Shown here: positions 1 to 8,557 of the stretch, in pieces
Position numbering within the stretch: position 1 is the stretch's first letter
How the letters are laid out: each line of letters opens with the position of its first letter
Source: Streptomyces sp. MMBL 11-1
Lineage (GTDB): Bacteria > Actinomycetota > Actinomycetes > Streptomycetales > Streptomycetaceae
DNA: 64,000 nt
Assembly (NCBI RefSeq): GCF_028622875.1
Contig: NZ_CP117709.1
Coordinates: 6,451,001-6,515,000, forward strand
Direction: 5' to 3'
The notes under the pieces: generated by a model
Databases searched by the model: none
What the model saw: the letters and a program-made list of their open reading frames with translations, nothing else
What the model was told of the DNA's origin: nothing
Position numbers and translations under genes: made by a program

Positions 1-758
1 GGGATCCACCGGCGCTCGTCCAGCAGGGTCTTCACCGAGATGCCGCGGTCGGCGAGGAAGAGGTCGACGACCTCCTCCATCTGCCGCAGGTAGCTGGACA
101 TCTGGAGCCGCTCGGAGAAGTGGCAGTACGGGTACGGGATGCGCCACTTCCAGCCGAAGGCGTTCTTGCCCGCGGTCAGCAGATCGAGCACCGGGTCGGG
201 GCCGGTGGTGCCCCGGCCCGCCGACAGCGAGGTGTTGTCCGACGCCGCGACGATGCCGGAGAGGTCGGGCACCTCCGGCAGCCGGGGCGCGGACGTGCTC
301 AGACGGTGGGTGACGAAGCGCGCGATCGGAGCCGGCGCCTCGCCGGCCTCCTCGACATAGCTGTCGGAACGCAGGACGGCCTTCGCCTTCGCGGTGATCG
401 CCTTGGTGTCCGTGCCGTCCCGGTCGGCGTGCAGGGCCACCGTGAAGGAAATGAAGTCGTCGTCGTCCGCGGCGCTCGGGACGACCTTCGCGACGACGGT
501 CTCGTCCATGAACAGCGCGGTCAGGATCCGGGTGTCGAGGTCGACCAGGTCGACACCGAGGCCGTGCTCGGCGTAGAGCACCCGGGCCGGGAGGCCGGCC
601 TGCTCGAAGTGGAGCAGGATGGCTTCCTCAACCAGGTAGTTGATGTGCTTGAAGCCGATCCAGGTGCAGATGTTGGAGCCCTCGTAGCGCGTGCGCAGTG
701 ACGCGGTCGTCTCGCTGGTGAGGAGCGCCTTGACGGCGCTTTCGGTCACTGTGGTCAT
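1..758 (-). CDS. Double hot-dog-fold thioesterase/dehydratase-like protein, partial
   Basis: Last gene of the leftward ketosynthase operon; its C-terminus lies beyond the left edge, leaving about 252 residues. The N-terminal part (residues about 20-130) has the pattern of 4-hydroxybenzoyl-CoA thioesterase-type hot-dog proteins: R-Y-E-G near residue 25, then a YLVEEA helix and a following beta strand (LVDLDTRIL). A second, similar stretch begins near residue 205 (WRIPYPYCHFSERLQ, YLRQMEEVVD), so a tandem hot-dog is likely. Its ATG overlaps the TGA of the hydrolase gene. In this setting it could release or dehydrate an ACP- or CoA-bound acyl chain. The fold is inferred from pattern only, and which of the two reactions it does cannot be told. 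Confidence 0.6.
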   Translation of the reverse strand, partial: MTTVTESAVKALLTSETTASLRTRYEGSNICTWIGFKHINYLVEEAILLHFEQAGLPARVLYAEHGLGVDLVDLDTRILTALFMDETVVAKVVPSAADDDDFISFTVALHADRDGTDTKAITAKAKAVLRSDSYVEEAGEAPAPIARFVTHRLSTSAPRLPEVPDLSGIVAASDNTSLSAGRGTTGPDPVLDLLTAGKNAFGWKWRIPYPYCHFSERLQMSSYLRQMEEVVDLFLADRGISVKTLLDERRWI

Positions 759-1663
759 CGATCGTGCTCCCATGGTGGTCTGGGGCCGGGTCCGCCGTGC
801 GGGCCTGCGGCCGAAGACGAGCTGACGAACTGAACGACCAGGTCGGCGAAGCGCCGCGCCTGCTCGATCATCAGGAAGTGCCCGCAGTCCTCCAGGAGAC
901 GGAAGTCCCCTGCGGGGAGGTCGGCCGCGAGCGCGCGTCCCTCCTCCGGAGGCGCGGCGAAGTCGTGCTCGCCCGCGATGACGAGGCAAGGCACGGTGAA
1001 CAGTCCGGTCCGCAACCGGGGGGTCCCCAGATACGTCTCGAAGAACCGCATCCAGCCGTAGGCGCCGACCCGGTCCCGGACCCGTTCGCCCAGGCCGCGC
1101 AGGATGTCCTCCGGGAGCCGTCCCGCGGAGTGCACCCTGATGCCCTCGGTCATGATCCGGGCGAATCCGCCGACCGACGAGGCCACGCTCTGCCAGTCGA
1201 AGTCCTCTACCGAACGACGGTAGAAGGGCGATACCAGGACCAGGCCGCGGATGCCGAACTCGGTGAACGGATCGACGCCCTTCTCGAGTCGCCGGTTCAG
1301 GAACTCGAGCAGCACGTTGGCGCCCATGGAGTGGGCGACCACCACACCGGCACCGCCGGGCACCGCGCGCAGCGCGTCGGCCATGTACGGCACGACGTCA
1401 CCCTGCGCGCTCAGCTCGAAGACGCTGTCGCCACGCCAGGGCAGCTCGGCCGTCCAGATCTCCGCGCCGCTCGCCTCCAGCCCGTGGTCGACGCAGGCGT
1501 CCCACAGGCTGGCGCTGTTGGCCAGACCGTGAAGCAGCAGCATCCGGCCCCGCCACGGGCTCCCCGGACTCCGCCGGCGGACCGCGACGGGATCGCGGTC
1601 GCCGGTGCCCGCGGAGGCCGCCGCTGCCCCTTCGGGAACGAGCGCGGTGCCGGTGACGGACAT
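755..1663 (-). CDS. Alpha/beta-hydrolase
   Basis: 302-residue alpha/beta-hydrolase. Visible parts are the oxyanion segment LLHGLANS (residues 43-50), the nucleophile elbow AHSMGAN with Ser112, the acid in GEHD (Asp234) and the catalytic His in DCGHF (His262). The ATG at 1663 overlaps the TGA of the preceding ketosynthase-like gene, which favours this start over an upstream in-frame extension of about 40 Arg-rich residues. A tail of about 20 Pro/Gly-rich residues follows the fold. Its operon position suggests hydrolysis or transfer of a polyketide chain, or proofreading. The substrate cannot be read from sequence. Confidence 0.85.
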   Translation of the reverse strand: MSVTGTALVPEGAAAASAGTGDRDPVAVRRRSPGSPWRGRMLLLHGLANSASLWDACVDHGLEASGAEIWTAELPWRGDSVFELSAQGDVVPYMADALRAVPGGAGVVVAHSMGANVLLEFLNRRLEKGVDPFTEFGIRGLVLVSPFYRRSVEDFDWQSVASSVGGFARIMTEGIRVHSAGRLPEDILRGLGERVRDRVGAYGWMRFFETYLGTPRLRTGLFTVPCLVIAGEHDFAAPPEEGRALAADLPAGDFRLLEDCGHFLMIEQARRFADLVVQFVSSSSAAGPHGGPGPRPPWEHDR

Positions 1664-2604
1664 CAGACCGCCACCGGCCCGTACAGCGAGAGCCCGGCAC
1701 TGGCGTCGTCGGCGTCGGTGCCCGCCGTGACGTACACCGGGCCGGCGCCGCCTCCCGCGAACCAGCCGACGGCCGCGGCGCACTGGAGTACGCCCAGGGC
1801 GCCGGATCCCACGCCGAAGTGAGCGCTGACGTCATACCGCGGCACACCGTCGAGCAGACCGTCCGCGAGCGTGGCCGCGGCCGGGACCTGCCAGAGCGCC
1901 GGCCGGCCGTCGCCGGAGGCCTCGAGCTCCTTGAGGCAGACCTCCAGGCCCGTCCTGCGGACGTAGCCGCCCAGCGTCGCCAGCGGGGTCACGCCCCGCT
2001 CGGCCGCCGACGCCCCGCTCTCCAGGACCAGCGCCACCGCTCCGTCGATGGTGCGTGAGCCACCGAGGAACGCGCGCACCGCCTCGTTGTCCGGCTCGAC
2101 ACCGAGCACCAGCACCCGCGACGCCCGACCGCCCTCGATCAAGGTCAGTGCCCAGTGGACGGCGTCCAGTCCGGAGGTCGCGCCGTTGCACAGCATCAGG
2201 TTGGGACCGCGCAGACCGAAGCGGATGGCCACGGACGCCGCGACGACGTTGCTGGAGGCGTTCGGAAGGTCCATGGGACTGCCGGCCGCCGAGGTCTCCC
2301 TGGTGATGGTGTCCATCGCCCGGACGACCGTGTCGAGGTTTCCGTAGTTGGAGCTGGCGACCACAGCGACGGACGGAGCCGGTACGCACAGTCCGTCCTC
2401 GCCCACCAGCCCGGCGTCCCGCAGGGCCGCGTCCGCCGCGCAGTACGCGAGCTGGGTGGCCCGGTCCTTGTAGCGAAGGCCCTTCTTGCCGACGAGATCC
2501 CTGGGCTCCACCGGCGGGGCGTCGGCCGGTCCCGGAGCCATCAGCTCAGCGGCCGAGCCCGCTCGGGGGAGTACGACGCCGACCCCGCTCACCACCGCGT
2601 TCAT
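1663..2604 (-). CDS. Short ketosynthase-like protein lacking the active-site Cys
   Basis: 313 residues with the thiolase/ketosynthase fold at the N-terminus. The usual A-C-x-S-G active site is replaced by NGATSG, so Ala142 stands where the nucleophilic Cys should be. The protein is about 100 residues shorter than a normal ketosynthase, and no HGTGT or GHT catalytic-His segment is recognisable in its C-terminal part. It overlaps its neighbours by ATGA on both sides, so it is expressed with two intact ketosynthases. A structural or chain-length-factor-like partner is the simplest reading. It resembles the extra KS-like proteins of reducing type II systems in concept only; no close known protein is asserted. 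Confidence 0.75.
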   Translation of the reverse strand: MNAVVSGVGVVLPRAGSAAELMAPGPADAPPVEPRDLVGKKGLRYKDRATQLAYCAADAALRDAGLVGEDGLCVPAPSVAVVASSNYGNLDTVVRAMDTITRETSAAGSPMDLPNASSNVVAASVAIRFGLRGPNLMLCNGATSGLDAVHWALTLIEGGRASRVLVLGVEPDNEAVRAFLGGSRTIDGAVALVLESGASAAERGVTPLATLGGYVRRTGLEVCLKELEASGDGRPALWQVPAAATLADGLLDGVPRYDVSAHFGVGSGALGVLQCAAAVGWFAGGGAGPVYVTAGTDADDASAGLSLYGPVAV

Positions 2605-3740
2605 CCGGCCGCCTCCACGATCGCGACGGCGTTGATGCCGCCGAAGCCGAATGCGTTCAACTGCGCGACGGCCAGCGGACCGTGCGCGACCTCACCGGTG
2701 ACGAAGCGGAAATCGGCCGCCTCGTCCACCGGGTCCTCCAGACCGACGGTCGGCGGCACCCGGCCCTCGGCCAGCGCCCGCAGGGCGACGACCAGGCCGA
2801 GCAGGCCGGACGCGCCCGACGTGTGACCGGTCATGGACTTGATCGCCGTCATCAACGGCTTGTCGATGTCCTGGCCGAACACGTCGCTCAGAGCGAGCGC
2901 CTCGGCCTCGTCGTTGAGCAGCGTTCCCGTGCCGTGCACCATCACCAGGTCGATGTCCTTCGGCTTCACACCGCCCCGGGTGTGCGCCTCCCTGATGGCC
3001 TCGGCGATGCCGGCGGGGTCGGGCGCGGTGGCATGGTAGGCGTCGCAGTTGACCGCGACGTCCCTCACCAGTCCGTGCACCGGCTGTCCGGTGCCCGCGT
3101 TGCGGCGCAGGACGACGGCGGCCGCGCCTTCGCCCATGAGCACGCCGACCCGGTTGCGGTCGAACGGCCGTACCCTCTGAGGCGGTTCCGGCTGGACCCG
3201 CTCCAGCAGGCCGTACATGCTCTCGGTCAGCACGTCGACACCTGCCACGATGACGGTGTCCGTGGTGCCCTGGGTCAACAGGTCGGAGGCGAGAGCGAGC
3301 GCGTACAGCCCGGCCGAGCAGGCGTTGGAGAACGTATGGGTGTCGTCGGCGTTGAACGCCTCGCGCAGCGCGGTGCCGAAGTGCAGCGCCTCCGGGGCCA
3401 GGTCGATGCCGTCGCGCTGCCACAGCTCTACCGAACGCAGCTCCCTCAGTCCGGTACCGACCAGCACGGGGACACCGCTGAGGTCGTCGGTGTCGAGTCC
3501 GGCGTCCCGGGCCGCCTGGCCGACCGCGTCGATCAGCAGTCCGGTCGCCCGCCCGGCCACATCGGCGCCGGGCTCCGGCCGGTTGTCCACCTCGTACGCA
3601 TGGCGTGCGGTGTGCCGGCTGAGGTCGAAGCCACGCAGCTCACCGACGCCGGAGACGCCCGAGCACAGATTGGTGAAGAGTTCGTCGACCGAGTCGCCGA
3701 CGCAGGCCACGGCGCCCATACCGGTCACGGGCCAGCTCAT
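2601..3740 (-). CDS. Beta-ketoacyl-ACP synthase, second ketosynthase
   Basis: 379-residue ketosynthase for decarboxylative chain extension on an ACP. The active-site segment SNACSAG carries Cys141; HGTGT carries His269, and KSMTGH carries Lys301 and His306. In the chain-length factors of classical aromatic type II PKSs the active-site Cys is usually Gln, so calling this a CLF would be unsafe. Start ATG at 3740 overlaps the stop of the upstream ketosynthase (ATGA), implying translational coupling and probably a heterodimer. A longer in-frame upstream extension runs inside the neighbour gene and is rejected. Confidence 0.88.
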   Translation of the reverse strand: MSWPVTGMGAVACVGDSVDELFTNLCSGVSGVGELRGFDLSRHTARHAYEVDNRPEPGADVAGRATGLLIDAVGQAARDAGLDTDDLSGVPVLVGTGLRELRSVELWQRDGIDLAPEALHFGTALREAFNADDTHTFSNACSAGLYALALASDLLTQGTTDTVIVAGVDVLTESMYGLLERVQPEPPQRVRPFDRNRVGVLMGEGAAAVVLRRNAGTGQPVHGLVRDVAVNCDAYHATAPDPAGIAEAIREAHTRGGVKPKDIDLVMVHGTGTLLNDEAEALALSDVFGQDIDKPLMTAIKSMTGHTSGASGLLGLVVALRALAEGRVPPTVGLEDPVDEAADFRFVTGEVAHGPLAVAQLNAFGFGGINAVAIVEAAG

Positions 3741-4978
3741 GCCGACGCTCCGTGATACCGGCCGAGCAGCACGACGGCGTTGTTGCCGCCGAAGGCCAGC
3801 CCGTTGTTCTGGACGATCTCGAGGTCCGCATCGACGGCCACGTTGGGTACGCAGTCCACGTCGCACTCCGGGTCCGTCGTGACGTGATTGATGGTCGGCG
3901 GTATGAAGCCGTTGATGATCGCCAGTGAGCAGCCGATGGCCGACAGCGCGCTCGCCGCGCCCATGGTGTGACCGATCATCGACTTCATCGAGATCGTCTT
4001 CGGCGGCTGAGTGCCGAACACCTCACGGATGGCGCGTGCCTCGGTGACGTCGTTGGCCTTGGTGCCGGTGCCGTGCGCCGAGATGAGGTCCACCTGTTCG
4101 GCCTTCACGCCGGCGTTCTCCAGGGCGAGCTGCATGGCCCGCCCCACACTTTCCTGATTCGGCGCGACCTGGTGGTAGGCGTCACAGTTCAGCCCGTAGC
4201 CGAGCACCTCGGCGTAGATCCGGGCACCGCGCGCGAGGGCGGAGTCCAGGCTCTCCAGCAGGAGCACGCCGGCGCCCTCGCCGGTGAGGATCCCCTTGCG
4301 GTCCACGTCGAAGGGCTGGCAGCGGTCGGGGGCGATGGTGCCCAACCGGTAGAATCCGGAGAACGTCTTCCGGCACATCGCGTCGGCGCCGCCGCACAAC
4401 GCGTACTCCGCCTCACCGGAGCGGACCGCGTCGTAGCCGTAGCCGATGGCGTAGTTGCCCGCGGCGCAGGCGGTCGGAATGGTCACCGCCTCGACGTCGG
4501 TCAGCCGCAACTCCTGGGCGATGGCTGCCGAGAGGCGGCCGGCCGGAACACGACGGGCGAGTTCGGGCGCCATGTGCTCGGGCCCCCGGGTGACCTCCGC
4601 CTCGACCATGTGGTCGAGGTCGCGGGACTCACCGTCGGTGGTCCCGATGGAGATGACGCCGTGTTCCGACCGCCAGTCCTCGATGTCCAGGCGGGCGTCG
4701 TCGATCGCCATCCGGGCCGCGGCGACCGAGTACTGCGTCGCCCTGCCCAGCTGTTCCACCGGAAGCCGGCGTATCCACTGCTCGGGATCGAAGTGCGCTA
4801 CCTCGCAACCGTTCGCGTGGTCGAATCCCTCGACGTCGAACACGGTGATCGGCTTGGCGCCACTGCTGCCGCTGCGCAGCCCCTGCAGGAATTCCTCGGC
4901 CCCCATGCCAATGCTGGAGACCACGCCGAGTCCGGTGATCACCACTCTCCGCAGGTTCGTGTGCCCCAGTTCTGCCAT
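3737..4978 (-). CDS. Beta-ketoacyl-ACP synthase (KS-alpha type)
   Basis: 413-residue full-length ketosynthase of FabF/type II PKS class. The N-terminus RRVVITGLGVVSSIG is typical. Catalytic residues are Cys171 in PTACAAG, His302 in AHGTGT, and Lys332 and His337 in MKSMIGHT. It would extend an ACP-bound acyl chain with malonyl units. The ACP gene lies 58 bp upstream and the second ketosynthase overlaps at the 3-prime end. No aromatase or cyclase is nearby, so the pair may serve a reduced or polyene-like chain rather than an aromatic polyketide; that is inference. Confidence 0.92.
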   Translation of the reverse strand: MAELGHTNLRRVVITGLGVVSSIGMGAEEFLQGLRSGSSGAKPITVFDVEGFDHANGCEVAHFDPEQWIRRLPVEQLGRATQYSVAAARMAIDDARLDIEDWRSEHGVISIGTTDGESRDLDHMVEAEVTRGPEHMAPELARRVPAGRLSAAIAQELRLTDVEAVTIPTACAAGNYAIGYGYDAVRSGEAEYALCGGADAMCRKTFSGFYRLGTIAPDRCQPFDVDRKGILTGEGAGVLLLESLDSALARGARIYAEVLGYGLNCDAYHQVAPNQESVGRAMQLALENAGVKAEQVDLISAHGTGTKANDVTEARAIREVFGTQPPKTISMKSMIGHTMGAASALSAIGCSLAIINGFIPPTINHVTTDPECDVDCVPNVAVDADLEIVQNNGLAFGGNNAVVLLGRYHGASA

Positions 4979-5036
4979 CCCGACCTCTCCGTCCGCTGTT
5001 CCGGCCGTGCCACGCTTGAGTGAGAGCGCCGCTGCT

Positions 5037-5288
5037 CTACCAGGAGGCAGACTCTGCGACTACCTCGTACACGCCCTTGAGGTGAACCATTCGGGGAAGC
5101 TCCGACTGGTCGATCGTGACGCTGAATTCCTTCTCGAGACCAGCGAGGATCTCGATGGAACGGAGCGAGTCCGCAGCGTGGTCCTCCTTGAAGAGGCTGG
5201 TCTCGGTGACCTCGTCCTCTTCGATCTCGAGAATGTCGCAGACGATTTCCTTGATCTTCTGCACTCGCTCGTCGTGAATTGAACTCAT
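5037..5288 (-). CDS. Acyl carrier protein
   Basis: 83-residue acidic carrier protein. The phosphopantetheine attachment site is Ser41 in HAADSLRSIE, with the usual helix-II sequence after it (EILAGLEKEF). It is the first gene of the leftward operon ACP-KS-KS-KS-like-hydrolase-hot-dog protein. It would hold the growing chain and be activated by the phosphopantetheinyl transferase encoded at 20895-21734. The start has a GAAGGAAT-like ribosome site upstream. The DSL signature is intact, so it should be functional. Confidence 0.92.
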   Translation of the reverse strand: MSSIHDERVQKIKEIVCDILEIEEDEVTETSLFKEDHAADSLRSIEILAGLEKEFSVTIDQSELPRMVHLKGVYEVVAESASW

Positions 5289-6059
5289 AGTGATGACACA
5301 TTCCTTCGTCGAGGCGCGCTGGGTCACTGACTGGAGTATTCCTACGACACGCAGCGGAGCCGGGCAATGGCGACTGCATATAGCTGCCGTCTCCACTTCG
5401 GGGAAAGTCGTCCCGAAGGGAGCCGGGCTCTGCTGCGTCGCGGTCCACCGCATATTCATCCGTGAGCGCAGACGGTGCGCAACTACGGGTACAGGAAGCT
5501 GCCACGGCCATAGAAGACCTTGTACCGCCGCCTGCTCGCGGCAGCCGGTCCGCCGTGGGGAGCCGGCCGCGGGACGGCACCGGCGGTGGCCCCGGGCGGC
5601 CGGGCGGTCCGAGCGGATCGCTGCCCGGGGAGATCTCGCGGACCGTCGGTGTGCCGTCGGCGCCCGGCCGATGAGCGGGACCGCGGCCGGTCGACGCGGT
5701 CCGGCACAGAGCCCCGGCGGCAGCCGCACGCGGGCGTCGCGTCGCGCCCGGGGACGCGCGGTGCCCCGCACGCGATAACGGTTCGGTTCCGAAGGCGACT
5801 GGCATCTTGCTGTAAGCGAGTTGCCAGCATTCGGCCGAGCCGGTTAGACATGAGTCACAGCACTCATTCCGATGGTGCGTCCCCAGCAGGGAGCTCAATA
5901 TCCGAGCTGCGCCAAGACGACCGGCGTTCTGAAAGGTGGATCCGTGAGCCTGGAAACGATCGGCCTCGTGTCTCCCGGTCCGGGAACGCGGCGTCGGAGG
6001 GCCGGTGAGCCGCTGCGGGAGAGTGCCGGGGCCGGGCGGACGGAGCGGATGCCGCTCTC
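5289..6059. promoter_or_regulatory. Divergent promoter region between ACP operon and IclR gene
   Basis: This 771-bp stretch has no convincing gene; the short open frames in it lack codon structure or a ribosome site. It should hold the leftward promoter of the ACP/ketosynthase operon and the rightward promoter of the IclR gene. Two candidate elements are seen: the TATATG-containing motif at 5369-5384 (listed separately) and an inverted repeat ATGAGT-cacagc-ACTCAT at 5850-5867, about 190 bp before the IclR start, which could be an IclR operator. Confidence 0.5.
5369..5384 (-). promoter_or_regulatory. TATATG motif upstream of ACP operon
   Basis: Read leftward, CTATATGCAGTCG lies about 85 bp before the ACP start. 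It resembles elements before the ABC exporter (7659-7676), the LysR gene (13648-13665) and the PPTase gene (21763-21778). It could be a -10 region or a shared regulator site. Confidence 0.35.
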
Positions 6060-6782
6060 ATGAGCACCTCGACTCCGGAACGCGGACTGAGTGGGGTGGG
6101 CGTTCTCGACAAGGCGTCGCTGCTGCTCGATGTGGTCGGCACCGGTCCGACCTCGCTGGCCGGCCTGGTCGCGTTGACCGGTCTCAAGCGCCCCACGGTG
6201 CACCGGCTCGCACTCGCCCTCGAGCGCTTGCACCTGCTCGGCCGCGACGGGCGCGGCCGGTTCGTGCTGGGGTCGCGGCTGGGGGAACTGGCGGGCACGG
6301 CGTGGCAGGGGCAGTTGATGGCGCGGGCCGAACCGGTCCTGGTGCGGACACGGGATCTGACCGGCGCGAGTGTCCGGCTCTACCGGCGCGTGGGCGAGCT
6401 CCAGACCTGCGTGGTCTCCGCGGAGAGCGCGACGGACCCGAAGCCTTCTCCCCGCGTCGGAACGGCGTTCCCCATGAAGTCGGGCTCGGTCTCCCAGGTG
6501 CTGCTCGCCTGGGAGCGGGCCGATCGGCTGAGCCGGGCGCTGCGCGGCGCCAGGTTCAGCGCGACCACCCTGGCCAATGTGCGGCGCAAGGGGTGGGCCC
6601 AGAGTGCGGAGGGGGCGAGCCCGGGCATGATCTCGGTGTCGGCACCGGTCCGCGATGTGGAGAACAACGTGATCGCCGCGGTCTCGCTGTCCGGACCGCT
6701 CGGGCAGCTGTCCAGCAACCCGGGCCCCCGCTACAGCAAAGTCGTGCTTCATGCCGCCGCGCAGCTCAGTGGTCTGGGATGA
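6060..6782 (+). CDS. IclR-family transcriptional regulator
   Basis: 240 residues. A winged HTH at about residues 18-75 (LDVVGTGPTSLAGLVALTGL, then RPTVHRLALALERL) is followed by an IclR-type effector domain to the C-terminus, with the typical GTAFPMKSGSVSQVLLAW segment near residues 135-155 and a final I-S-V-S-A-P-V-R-D motif. It is transcribed away from the ACP/ketosynthase operon and is 83 bp ahead of the thioesterase gene. It probably controls the divergent operon, perhaps through the inverted repeat at 5850-5867. Effector unknown. Confidence 0.85.
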   Translation: MSTSTPERGLSGVGVLDKASLLLDVVGTGPTSLAGLVALTGLKRPTVHRLALALERLHLLGRDGRGRFVLGSRLGELAGTAWQGQLMARAEPVLVRTRDLTGASVRLYRRVGELQTCVVSAESATDPKPSPRVGTAFPMKSGSVSQVLLAWERADRLSRALRGARFSATTLANVRRKGWAQSAEGASPGMISVSAPVRDVENNVIAAVSLSGPLGQLSSNPGPRYSKVVLHAAAQLSGLG

Positions 6783-6865
6783 GGACACGTCGGACGCGGG
6801 CTCGTCGGGTCGCCCCGACCGCGGGTGCGCCGAGGACTCCGGGGATTCAGCAGTGAGGGGAAGCC

Positions 6866-7612
6866 ATGACCGTGACCGGTAGTGCCGGGACCAGATGGTT
6901 CCGCCGTCACCCGGCGGGTGGGACGGCACGGAAGAGGATCGTCTGCCTGCCTCACGCGGGGGGCGCCGCCAGCTTCTTCCATTCCTGGGGGAAGGCGTTC
7001 GGCGGCGGGATCGAGGTGATGGCAGCGTGCTATCCCGGGCGCCAGGAACGGATCGCGGAACCCTGCCTGGACAGCATGGCGCCGCTGGCGGACGCGATCG
7101 CCGAGGAGCTGATCCCGTTCCTGGACCTTCCGGTGGTGATCTTCGGGCACAGCATGGGGGCCTCGCTGGCCTACGAGGTCACCCTCCGGCTGCAGAACGA
7201 GTACGGCGACCGCATCGCCGGTCTTCTCGTCTCCGCCCGAGAAGCCCCGCACCGTACGGTTCCGAAGACCTTTCATCTCAGGGATGACGAAGGACTGATC
7301 GCCGAGGCGAAACGACTCGGTGGCACCGATTCGGCGTTGCTGGACGATCCTGGTCTCAGGGAACTCGTACTCCCGGCCCTGCGCTCCGACTTCCGTATTG
7401 CCGGTACCTATCGGGCACGTGAGCCTGTTCCTGTGCAATGTCCTGTCTTCGGATATGTGGGGGACCAGGACACGGTCACGGCGGCCGACATGCAGGAGTG
7501 GTCCCAAGTGAGCCCCGGCGGCTTTGGCCTGCGGGTGTTTCCGGGCGGGCACTTCTATCTGGTTGCCGAGAAGGACGAGCTGATCAAGGACATCGCCGGC
7601 CGGATCGGCTGA
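6866..7612 (+). CDS. Type II thioesterase
   Basis: 248-residue stand-alone thioesterase of the GrsT/TEII class, which removes stalled or wrong acyl groups from carrier proteins. The N-terminal block RIVCLPHAGGAASFF is typical. The nucleophile is Ser96 in GHSMGAS, the acid is Asp200 or Asp202 in YVGDQD, and the His is His229 in FPGGHFYL. It lies after the IclR gene and would edit the ACP at 5037-5288 or the T domain of the A-T-TE protein. A good AGGGGAAG ribosome site precedes the ATG. Confidence 0.93.
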   Translation: MTVTGSAGTRWFRRHPAGGTARKRIVCLPHAGGAASFFHSWGKAFGGGIEVMAACYPGRQERIAEPCLDSMAPLADAIAEELIPFLDLPVVIFGHSMGASLAYEVTLRLQNEYGDRIAGLLVSAREAPHRTVPKTFHLRDDEGLIAEAKRLGGTDSALLDDPGLRELVLPALRSDFRIAGTYRAREPVPVQCPVFGYVGDQDTVTAADMQEWSQVSPGGFGLRVFPGGHFYLVAEKDELIKDIAGRIG

Positions 7613-7658
7613 CCCCGGGGGAGGGGCAGAGCGCCGGCGCCAGGCTGATTTTAGATCT

Positions 7659-7676
7659 TCTATATGGACTCGTGGT
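7659..7676 (+). promoter_or_regulatory. TATATGGACT motif upstream of ABC exporter
   Basis: TTCTATATGGACTCGTGG lies about 120 bp before the exporter ATPase start, in the gap after the thioesterase gene. It is the best match to the element before the LysR gene (shared ATATGGACT). Confidence 0.4.
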
Positions 7677-7792
7677 TTCCGCTCGGCCGGGAGGACAATC
7701 TGTGCCGTCGGTGGCCGTGGCGTTTCGAGCCCACCTTTCAGGCGTGCCGCTGAGCGTAGAGACGGAACTTTTACTTGAGGAGTGTGAGTCGT

Positions 7793-8557
7793 GTGACCGC
7801 GACTGTTTCGAAGCCGCAGCAGATTGCTGCCAGGGCGGTGGACGTGACGAAGCACTACGGAACGGGCGAGGCTCAGGTAGCGGCTCTGCGCGGGGTGAAT
7901 GTCGAAATCATCGGTGGTGAGTTCACGGCGGTCATGGGCCCCTCGGGTTCGGGCAAGTCGACCCTCATGCACTGCCTGGCGGGTCTGGACCATGTGACGT
8001 CCGGAGAGGTGTACGTCGGTGACGCCCAGGTCAACGGTATGTCCGACAAGGAGCTGACCAAGCTTCGGCGAGGCCATATCGGGTTCATCTTCCAGCAGTT
8101 CAACCTCATCCCGACGCTCACCGCGGAGGAGAACATCCTCCTGCCGCTGAAGATCGCCGGTGGTACGCCGTCGAAGGACTGGTTCGACCGGGTCATCGAC
8201 ACGGTGGGCCTGGCCGGGCGGCTGCGTCATCGTCCGACCGAACTCTCCGGCGGGCAGCAGCAGCGGGTCGCCTGCGCTCGAGCGCTCATGGCTCAGCCCG
8301 ATGTGATCTTCGCCGACGAGCCGACCGGCAACCTGGACTCCACCTCGGGCGCCGAGGTGCTCAAGTTCCTCCAGCACTCCGCCCGTTCACTCGGACAGAC
8401 GATTGTCATGGTCACGCACGATCCGGTGGCGGCGGCCTATTCCGACCGCGTCATCTTCCTCGCCGACGGCCAGATCGTCGACGAGATCACCGAACCGACG
8501 GCAGAGGCCGTCCTGGCCATGATGGGCAAGATCGACGCCCAGGCACGGGTGGCGTGA
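7793..8557 (+). CDS. ABC transporter ATP-binding protein (MacB/LolD class)
   Basis: 254-residue ATPase. Walker A is GPSGSGKST, the Q-loop is FQQFNL, the signature is LSGGQQQRVACARAL, and Walker B is VIFADEPTG followed by the H-loop VTHD. The GTG at 7793 is preferred because GAGGAGT at 7777-7783 gives normal spacing; a GTG at 7784 is too close. The stop overlaps the permease start by one base. It should energise the FtsX-type permease, probably for product export or self-protection. This two-gene arrangement is common in actinomycete clusters. Confidence 0.93.
   Translation: MTATVSKPQQIAARAVDVTKHYGTGEAQVAALRGVNVEIIGGEFTAVMGPSGSGKSTLMHCLAGLDHVTSGEVYVGDAQVNGMSDKELTKLRRGHIGFIFQQFNLIPTLTAEENILLPLKIAGGTPSKDWFDRVIDTVGLAGRLRHRPTELSGGQQQRVACARALMAQPDVIFADEPTGNLDSTSGAEVLKFLQHSARSLGQTIVMVTHDPVAAAYSDRVIFLADGQIVDEITEPTAEAVLAMMGKIDAQARVA

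Noticed and set aside
2601..3740. Calling the second ketosynthase a chain-length factor.
   Set aside because: The active-site Cys (SNACSAG) and both His motifs are present, unlike typical CLFs with Gln, so only ketosynthase is claimed.
5872..6063. A 63-codon frame just before the IclR gene.
   Set aside because: No ribosome site, poor codon pattern and it overlaps the regulator start; treated as leader.
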